The notes under the pieces are model-generated. The model was not told where the DNA came from. It made no database searches and worked only from the letters and a program-made list of their open reading frames with translations. From NCBI GenBank assembly GCA_031273445.1, contig JAISRV010000268.1, forward strand, positions 1 through 5,252: a stretch of 5,252 nucleotides of DNA. Direction: 5' to 3'. Made by a program: the position numbers and the translations under genes. Positions within the stretch are counted from its first letter, which is position 1; each line of letters opens with the position of its first letter. Below are positions 1 through 4,224 of this stretch, one piece after another. This stretch comes from Candidatus Adiutrix sp. (GTDB taxonomy: Bacteria > Desulfobacterota > Desulfarculia > Adiutricales > Adiutricaceae).

Positions 1-133
1 GACCGCTTTTCCCGCCGAGCCGCTCATCGCCCTGGCCCTGGTCATCGGGCCGCTGATTGAGCTTCCTTTCCTGGGCCTGGTCTCCCAGGCGCTTCTGCTC
101 ATGAGGCCGGTCAAAAACGGCGCTCGCCCCTAA
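1..133 (+). CDS. C-terminal end of a membrane permease, probably ACR3/BASS-family arsenite efflux protein (partial)
   Basis: Only the last 43 residues are present, read in the frame starting at base 2 and ending in TAA at 131-133. The peptide is hydrophobic, with one membrane-spanning stretch containing the motif [16 protein letters not shown] followed by a short basic tail ([10 protein letters not shown]). A final helix of the form V-(V/I)-G-x-L-(I/V)-E-(V/L)-P is typical of the last transmembrane segment of ACR3-type arsenite/H+ antiporters and related bile acid:sodium symporter-fold permeases. That match is from memory of the family. If correct, the protein sits in the inner membrane and exports arsenite. 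The gene is convergent with thyX and their stop codons overlap by 4 nt. With so little sequence, another permease family cannot be excluded. Confidence 0.55.
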   Translation, partial: TAFPAEPLIALALVIGPLIELPFLGLVSQALLLMRPVKNGARP

Positions 134-780
134 TCGCGGTTTTCGGCCGGCGGATATTTTTCCGCCAGGTCGCCGAATATTTCCGGCAAAAGCCCGGCCA
201 AAACCCGCAAAAGCATTTTCATGATTTCGCGCATCTGGGGGTGTGAGGCCGGGGCGCAACGCAAGGTCAAGATATGGCGCCATTCGCGCAAATTGGCGGT
301 CATGACTATTTCCGTCTTCAAACTGTTGGGCAGAACCGTTCGCGCTTCCTGGGCCGAGGCGCCGGCGGCCGTCAGCGCCAGATAGGCCTCTTCAGCCGCG
401 GCCATGGCCCGGCGCCACAGTTCGTATTTCTCCGAACCCTCCGTGAAAAAAACCGGCTTGATCAACACCAGCCCCCGCCCCTCCGGCCCCCGGCCGTAGT
501 TGACGTAGCGAGTGCTCTCCTGACTGAACGAAGCCAGCCGGTGGCGGACCAGTTCATGGCTCACCCCGCGGTCGCAGACCAGGCGCGCGGATATGGCTTC
601 ATGCTCAATCACCGACAGATGCCCGCTTTTCATCAGGCCGCGGATGAAGGCGCCGGCCGAATCGCGGCTTATGCGGCCTTCGGAGCGGTAGCAGACGCGC
701 CCGGCCCGCTCCAGGCGGGCCAGGACTTCAGCCGGTTCAAGAGGCGTCAATATTTCAACTTCCGGCGATATTATCTTCAT
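130..780 (-). CDS. thyX: Flavin-dependent thymidylate synthase ThyX
   Basis: This 216-residue protein makes dTMP from dUMP using methylene-tetrahydrofolate, with FAD as the hydride carrier and NADPH as reductant. The ThyX signature RHRxxSxxxxSxRY is intact at residues 79-92 ([14 protein letters not shown]), preceded by SHELV. Other family features are GHLSVIEH (53-60), the [13 protein letters not shown] block (146-157), and N163/R168/R174 in the [12 protein letters not shown] segment. Length is normal for the family, which acts as a cytoplasmic homotetramer. A GAGGAG ribosome binding site ends 5 nt before the ATG and supports this start. The gene follows the WbmS-like gene by 23 nt, so the two are probably co-transcribed. 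The C-terminal block reads SHPQMREI where many homologues have AQxEIR, a mild divergence. Presence of thyX suggests, but does not prove, that the organism lacks thyA. Confidence 0.97.
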   Translation of the reverse strand: MKIISPEVEILTPLEPAEVLARLERAGRVCYRSEGRISRDSAGAFIRGLMKSGHLSVIEHEAISARLVCDRGVSHELVRHRLASFSQESTRYVNYGRGPEGRGLVLIKPVFFTEGSEKYELWRRAMAAAEEAYLALTAAGASAQEARTVLPNSLKTEIVMTANLREWRHILTLRCAPASHPQMREIMKMLLRVLAGLLPEIFGDLAEKYPPAENRD

Positions 781-803
781 CGAGTCTCCTCGCCGCCGCC
801 GGG

Positions 804-1550
804 TCAGACCGTTTCCAGGTCGGTCGTGAATTCCGGGGGCGTCTCGCTCAGCCAGCAGCCCCGACCTTGGCTTTTGATCCGCGCGGCCAGGAGCTTAAAG
901 AGGTCCCAGACTCCGGGAACTTCGGTTTTTGAGCTTCGGAGGCCGCCGGAGGGCCGGCCTGATGTGATCATATTAAAATTTTTGAGGCTTGAAGTGTTAA
1001 GATAGAGATAGGCCACGTGAAAGCAAAATATTTTGAGGCCGGGCTCGCGCCAATGCGGCATTTCCAGCCGGTCGCAGGGCAGGCGGCGGGCCAGGTGCAA
1101 ATGGTCGCTGGCCCAGACGGGCCAGCGGGTCAGGCGCCCGGTTTTGAAGCCTTTCAGGCCGGGATGATAAGGCAGGATAAGGGAGCTGTCATGGCAGAAC
1201 CCATGGCGCGTAAAGAGGCGCGGCAAATCCGAATGCCAGTGGAAACGGTGCGTCCGCACGGCCAGGGCTGTGGGGAAGGCGGCCCGGTAGTCTCTGATGA
1301 CGGCTTCTTCCGCCTGTTCCGCCAGGGCCAGATGCTCCATTCCGGCCGCCTCCAGGCCGCCGGCGGGGCTGGCCGGGCCGCGTCGCGAAAGATCGGGGTG
1401 GCAGCCCACCTCAAGTTCCGGCCAATAATCGACAGGGGCCGGAGTGGAAAAAAACGTCGTGACTTTGATCTCAAGTTCCCGCACCCGGCGCAGAACCTCC
1501 GCCGTGGCTTCGTCTGGAGCCCAGTCCGTGTCGATGGTGAGAATGATCAT
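804..1550 (-). CDS. WbmS-like polysaccharide deacetylase-family protein
   Basis: This 248-residue protein opens with MIILTIDTDWAPDE, the beta-strand plus D-x-D-W-A-P-D-E start typical of WbmS-type members of the carbohydrate esterase 4 (NodB-like) superfamily; WbmS itself comes from an O-antigen cluster. Likely metal or active-site residues are D7 and D9, H51 in GCHPD, R99/H101 in RTHRFH, H120/D121 in CHDSS, and H178 in FCFHVAYLYLNT. The canonical CE4 HxxxH motif is not obvious, so the exact chemistry is uncertain; deacetylation of a surface sugar is the family-level inference. There is no signal peptide or membrane segment, so it appears cytoplasmic. The ATG at 1550 begins exactly at the conserved first strand, yet no Shine-Dalgarno precedes it; the upstream DNA is an A-rich tract plus TTTA repeats, with an in-frame TAA inside the repeat that excludes an upstream start. 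It lies between pyrE and thyX and is not visibly linked to either pathway. Confidence 0.85.
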   Translation of the reverse strand: MIILTIDTDWAPDEATAEVLRRVRELEIKVTTFFSTPAPVDYWPELEVGCHPDLSRRGPASPAGGLEAAGMEHLALAEQAEEAVIRDYRAAFPTALAVRTHRFHWHSDLPRLFTRHGFCHDSSLILPYHPGLKGFKTGRLTRWPVWASDHLHLARRLPCDRLEMPHWREPGLKIFCFHVAYLYLNTSSLKNFNMITSGRPSGGLRSSKTEVPGVWDLFKLLAARIKSQGRGCWLSETPPEFTTDLETV

Positions 1551-1559
1551 GTTTTTTCG

Positions 1560-1582
1560 TTTATTTATTTATTTATTTATTT
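1560..1582. repeat. Tetranucleotide tract (TTTA)5 plus TTT upstream of the WbmS-like gene
   Basis: Five uninterrupted TTTA units followed by TTT (AAAT/TAAA on the coding strand) lie 9-32 nt upstream of the ATG at 1550. A T6 run at 1552-1557 (A6 on the coding strand) sits between the tract and the start codon. Every reading frame through the tract contains TAA within 12 nt, so it is not coding. It fills much of the 61-nt spacer between the pyrE stop and this gene and replaces any normal ribosome binding site. Confidence 0.9.
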
Positions 1583-1589
1583 CAATCCG

Positions 1590-1617
1590 CTGCTGATAAG
1601 CAGTTTAAGCCTTAAAC
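1590..1617. repeat. Two adjacent small inverted repeats at the pyrE stop codon
   Basis: Two perfect inverted repeats abut here. CTGCT-GATA-AGCAG spans 1590-1603. GTTTAAG-C-CTTAAAC spans 1603-1617 and includes the pyrE TAA at 1612-1614. On the coding strand neither is followed by a run of T (the downstream DNA is A-rich), so they do not form a canonical intrinsic terminator. They may be chance, a weak transcript-end structure, or a protein-binding palindrome. Confidence 0.4.
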
Positions 1618-2367
1618 GCCGTAAGCGCCCAGGTATTGCTTGAACCGTTCGACGGCGGCCGCGCTCAGCGGCTCCATTTTGTCGTTCTGGCTGACCGGAA
1701 TCTTCTCTTGGTGGAGATAGTCTATGATCTCTTTTATGCCCAGGATGGTCTGCACTTCCAGGCCGGTGGCCAGCTTGAAGTTGCGCACAGCGTTCTGGCC
1801 CCGTTCGTTGAGTAGGGGCTGTTCGTTTTTGTCGTAAACGGCCGTGGTCTGCTGGCGGTCTATATAAAGAACCACGCCGGTGGGGTGATAGCTGTGGCCG
1901 CGGGCGGTGGCTTCGGCGGTCAGGCGTCCAAGAAGGTCGAATTTGGTGGCCATGGTGGTGACCACATCATCTATGATCAGGACGCGGCAGCCGTCAAAGA
2001 GCGCGCCGGTGACGAACATGGCCGCTTTAAGGCTGGCTTCGCCATGATTTTTGGCCTCTTTGCGGTCGTAATCGAAACTTTTTTCCGCCTGATGGCGGTT
2101 CCAGAGCTCTTCGGCCGTGACCACCGCCAGGGCGCTGCCCTTGTAGGACGGCCCCACGAGAACGTCAAAGCTGTCGATGGTTTTGGTGTCGATGAGAAAG
2201 TCGGCCATAATGGAGCCCAGGGCCGAAATGAGGCGGCCGGTCCGGAAGAGCCCGAAGTTGACGAAGTAGGGAGTGGGGCGTCCGTCTTTGAGGGTGAGTC
2301 CGTCCCTGAAAAAAAGAGCCCGACTTTCGGCCAGCAGCCTGGCCAGATCTTTTTGGTATGTTTTCAT
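1612..2367 (-). CDS. pyrE: Orotate phosphoribosyltransferase, PyrE-like
   Basis: This cytoplasmic enzyme joins orotate to PRPP to give orotidine 5'-phosphate in UMP synthesis. The 251-residue protein aligns by eye along its length with the E. coli-type PyrE. Matching blocks are LTLKDGRPTPYFVNFGLFRTGR (binding lysine at 27), GPSYKGSAL (K76), DRKEAKNHGE (R102, K103, K106, H108), the PRPP motif VLIIDDVVTTMAT (D133, D134), YIDRQ (R171) and a C-terminal helix ending in GAYGV. It is about 38 residues longer than the E. coli enzyme because of several short insertions, the clearest near residues 172-192. In the PRPP loop the usual T-A-G-T reads T-T-M-A-T, so the small glycine is replaced by M139. A modest AGGA ribosome binding site lies 7 nt before the ATG. 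The gene follows ilvC by 113 nt. Another purine or pyrimidine phosphoribosyltransferase is unlikely because of the RKEAKxHGE block. Confidence 0.93.
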   Translation of the reverse strand: MKTYQKDLARLLAESRALFFRDGLTLKDGRPTPYFVNFGLFRTGRLISALGSIMADFLIDTKTIDSFDVLVGPSYKGSALAVVTAEELWNRHQAEKSFDYDRKEAKNHGEASLKAAMFVTGALFDGCRVLIIDDVVTTMATKFDLLGRLTAEATARGHSYHPTGVVLYIDRQQTTAVYDKNEQPLLNERGQNAVRNFKLATGLEVQTILGIKEIIDYLHQEKIPVSQNDKMEPLSAAAVERFKQYLGAYGV

Positions 2368-2420
2368 GGCGTCGTCCTGTGATTTGAGGCTTCAACACGA
2401 ACTCCCGCACACTCCGCCAA

Positions 2421-2460
2421 GCCCCGGCCGGGGCAGGCGGCGCCCGCCCCAGGCCGCGGC
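2421..2460. repeat. GC-rich imperfect inverted repeat between ilvC and pyrE
   Basis: A 40-nt segment made almost only of G and C can fold into an imperfect hairpin. GGCC-GGGGC-(A)-GG pairs with CC-GCCCC-(A)-GGCC around a CGGCGC loop, and outer GC pairs extend the stem with one mismatch. It also contains the 14-nt perfect palindrome GCCCCGGCCGGGGC (2421-2434). It lies 20 nt past the ilvC stop at 2481. No T run follows on the coding strand (next bases are TTGGCGGAGT), so it is not a canonical intrinsic terminator. It may stabilise or process the ilvC 3' end, or reduce read-through into pyrE. Confidence 0.55.
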
Positions 2461-2480
2461 TTCAAGGCGACGCTGTCGCG

Positions 2481-3473
2481 TCACTTGCGGTTGAGCCAGG
2501 TCATCATTTTCCGCAGAGAGCGGCCGACTTCATTGATGGGGTGCTCGGCTTCCTGGCGGCGGCGGGACAGAAAATTGGGACGTCCGGCTTTATTTTCCAG
2601 AATCCAGTCGCGGGCAAATTCGCCTTCCTGAATCTCGCGGAGTATTTCGGCCATTTCCATGCGGGTTTCCTCGGTGACGATGCGGCGGCCGCGGGTATAG
2701 TCGCCGTATTCGGCGGTGTCGGAAATGGAATAACGCATACGGTCAAGGCCGCCTTCATACATGAGGTCGACGATGAGCTTCATTTCATGAAGACATTCGT
2801 AATAGGCTATTTCAGGCTGATAGCCGGCCTCGACCAGGGTCTCCCAGCCGGCTTTGATCAGTTCGCTGACCCCGCCGCATAAAACCGCCTGTTCGCCGAA
2901 AAGGTCGGTTTCGGTCTCTTCGGCGAAGGTGGTGCTGATCAGCCCGGCCCGGGTGCCGCCGATGCCGGTGGCGTAAGCCAGCGCCCAGGGCAGGGCGTTG
3001 CCGTCGGCGTCCTGGTGGACGGCGATGAGAGAGGGGACGCCGGCGCCTTTGACGTATTCGGCGCGCACCAGATGGCCGGGGCCTTTTGGAGCGATCATGA
3101 CCACGTTCACGTCGCGCGGGGGCACGACCTGGTTGTAATGGACGGCGAAGCCGTGGCTGAACATGAGCATTTTGCCGGGCTTAAGGCCAGGCTTGACGTC
3201 TTTTTCATAAACGTCGGCCTGAATGTGGTCGGGCAGGAGGATTTGAATAAGGTCGGCTTTTTCTGAAGCCTCGGCGGCGGAGACGGGAGTGAAGCCGTGT
3301 TCGACGGCCAGATCATAGTTGGGCGAACCGGGACGCTGGCCGACGATGACGTTAAGGCCGGAATCGCGAAGGTTCTGCGCCTGGCTGTGGCCTTGACTGC
3401 CGTAGCCCAATATGGCGATGGTCTTGTTTTGCAGGGGGGTCATGGGGGCGTCTTTTTTGAAATAAACTTGCAT
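2481..3473 (-). CDS. ilvC: Ketol-acid reductoisomerase, class I
   Basis: This enzyme isomerises and reduces 2-acetolactate or 2-aceto-2-hydroxybutyrate to the dihydroxy acids of valine, leucine and isoleucine synthesis, using Mg2+ and NAD(P)H in the cytoplasm. The 330 residues are the normal length of short (class I) enzymes. The N-terminal Rossmann domain carries GYGSQG (23-28), with cofactor-loop residues QRPGSPN (46-52) after the second strand. MIAPKGPGH (126-134) includes catalytic K130. The knotted C-terminal domain has the metal ligands D190 and E194 in [10 protein letters not shown], then YYECLHE (E226, E230) and the substrate-binding SIS (249-251). An AAGGAG ribosome binding site 8 nt before the ATG fixes the start. 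The gene lies downstream of ilvBN after a 215-nt structured spacer, so it may have its own control as well as read-through transcription. Confidence 0.98.
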   Translation of the reverse strand: MQVYFKKDAPMTPLQNKTIAILGYGSQGHSQAQNLRDSGLNVIVGQRPGSPNYDLAVEHGFTPVSAAEASEKADLIQILLPDHIQADVYEKDVKPGLKPGKMLMFSHGFAVHYNQVVPPRDVNVVMIAPKGPGHLVRAEYVKGAGVPSLIAVHQDADGNALPWALAYATGIGGTRAGLISTTFAEETETDLFGEQAVLCGGVSELIKAGWETLVEAGYQPEIAYYECLHEMKLIVDLMYEGGLDRMRYSISDTAEYGDYTRGRRIVTEETRMEMAEILREIQEGEFARDWILENKAGRPNFLSRRRQEAEHPINEVGRSLRKMMTWLNRK

Positions 3474-3688
3474 TTTATAGGCTCCTTAAGATAGATGGAG
3501 CCGGGAGTCGTCTTGCCCGGCCTGGTGTAATCGTAAATTTGCGCGGCCAAAAGCCGGCCGTTCTCGCTGGTTGAGAGGCCGATAAACTCGTTTGCTGGGC
3601 AAAAATAACATTTTTTGCCCAGCTACGGTCAGCCCCGACAAGGCGCCAAGCCAAAATGAGAAGACAGACAGCAACAGGCCGATATGCC
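3474..3688 (-). promoter_or_regulatory. Structured ilvN-ilvC spacer, possible ilvC leader
   Basis: The 215-nt spacer is unusually long for this compact cluster and holds three inverted repeats. The strongest is a perfect 12-bp stem with a 6-nt loop (3594-3605 with 3612-3623; arm GCTGGGCAAAAA). A second is CGGCC with GGCCG (3544-3560), and a third is GCCGGG with CCCGGC (3500-3521), just before the ilvC ribosome binding site. No stem is followed by a T run on the coding strand, so no standard terminator or attenuator is visible. A weak promoter-like pair, CTGACC then TGTTAT with 16 nt between, ends inside the main stem loop. No known riboswitch or T-box core was recognised. The regulatory role is inferred from length and structure only. 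Confidence 0.4.
3594..3623. repeat. Perfect 12-bp inverted repeat upstream of ilvC
   Basis: The arms GCTGGGCAAAAA (3594-3605) and TTTTTGCCCAGC (3612-3623) are perfectly complementary around a TAACAT loop. The A/T part is on the loop side and the GC part at the base, the reverse of the usual arrangement in an intrinsic terminator. On the coding strand the stem is followed by AAACGAG, not by T residues. The loop contains an ATG (coding strand, 3611) that opens a 41-codon frame ending just before the ilvC ribosome binding site. Confidence 0.75.
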
Positions 3689-4213
3689 TTAGGCGCCGTT
3701 TCGGCGGTCTTTTTTAAAAAGACGGGTGCGGGTCATGGCGGTCAGGCCCGTGGAAACTTGCTCCTCTATGCCGAATTCGCCCAACAGGGCCATGATGTCG
3801 CGGATCTTTTTTTCGTTGCCCGTGAATTCCATGGTATAGCTCTTGGGGCTGACGTCGAGTATCTTGCCTTTGAATATTTCGCACAAGCCGCGCAGCTCGG
3901 AGCGGTCGGCGCCCATGGCCCTGACTTTGACCAGAACCAGCTGTTTTTCCACATAGTCGTCTTCAGAGAGGTCCACGACTTTGATGACGTTTATGAGTTT
4001 GCGCAATTGCTTGATGATCTGCTCGATTATTTGCGGCGAACCGGAGGTGATCAGGGTTATCAACGAAACCTGCGGATCCATGGTCTCGGCTACCGACAGG
4101 CTTTCAATGTTGAACCCCCGGCCCGAGATCAGGCCCGTCACCCGGGCCAGAACGCCGGGTTCATTGTCGACCAGAACGGAAAGGGTGCGGCGCGATGAAG
4201 TCTGATTTTCCAT
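3689..4213 (-). CDS. ilvN: Acetohydroxyacid synthase small (regulatory) subunit
   Basis: This 174-residue subunit stimulates the IlvB catalytic subunit and confers feedback inhibition by valine or related amino acids. Its N-terminal ACT domain spans about residues 9-82 and contains the ligand-binding block VLVDNEPGVLARVTGLIS (13-30) followed by GRGFNIESLSV (31-41). The C-terminal activation domain spans roughly 90-165, with KQLVLVKV, EIFKGKILDVSPKSYTMEFTG and the ISGx-like end GIEEQVSTGLTAMTR. Length matches the small-subunit family. The ATG is preceded by a purine-rich AAAGGGGGG ribosome binding site, and only 11 nt separate it from the ilvB stop, which suggests one transcript and translational coupling that would help keep subunit stoichiometry. 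Confidence 0.97.
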   Translation of the reverse strand: MENQTSSRRTLSVLVDNEPGVLARVTGLISGRGFNIESLSVAETMDPQVSLITLITSGSPQIIEQIIKQLRKLINVIKVVDLSEDDYVEKQLVLVKVRAMGADRSELRGLCEIFKGKILDVSPKSYTMEFTGNEKKIRDIMALLGEFGIEEQVSTGLTAMTRTRLFKKDRRNGA

Positions 4214-4224
4214 GTCGCCCCCCT

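Noticed and set aside
274..1005. Plus-strand frame of 243 codons opposite thyX and the WbmS-like gene
   Set aside because: It spans two real minus-strand genes and the gap between them, and its translation shows no recognisable domain. It is a GC-driven shadow.
1590..1617. Intrinsic terminator for pyrE
   Set aside because: Stems of only 5 and 7 bp, and A-rich rather than T-rich DNA follows on the coding strand.
1017..1643. Plus-strand frame of 208 codons running through the TTTA tract
   Set aside because: The tract translates as a repeated Y-L-F-I pattern at its end and the rest is antisense to the WbmS-like gene. No ribosome binding site or family motif was seen.
2388..2465. Direct repeat GGCTTCAA at 2388-2395 and 2458-2465 flanking the GC-rich hairpin
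   Set aside because: An 8-nt repeat is too short to be called a target-site duplication without other mobile-element evidence.
3486..3674. 62-codon minus-strand frame from TTG at 3674 in the ilvN-ilvC gap
   Set aside because: The start is a TTG without a ribosome binding site. The hydrophobic beginning is short and the rest lacks motifs. Only the shorter ATG version is kept, as a speculative finding.
3576..3684. Direct repeat AGGCCGATA at 3576-3584 and 3676-3684, exactly 100 nt apart
   Set aside because: Nine bases with a common GGCC core are expected by chance in GC-rich DNA, and the flanks do not match.
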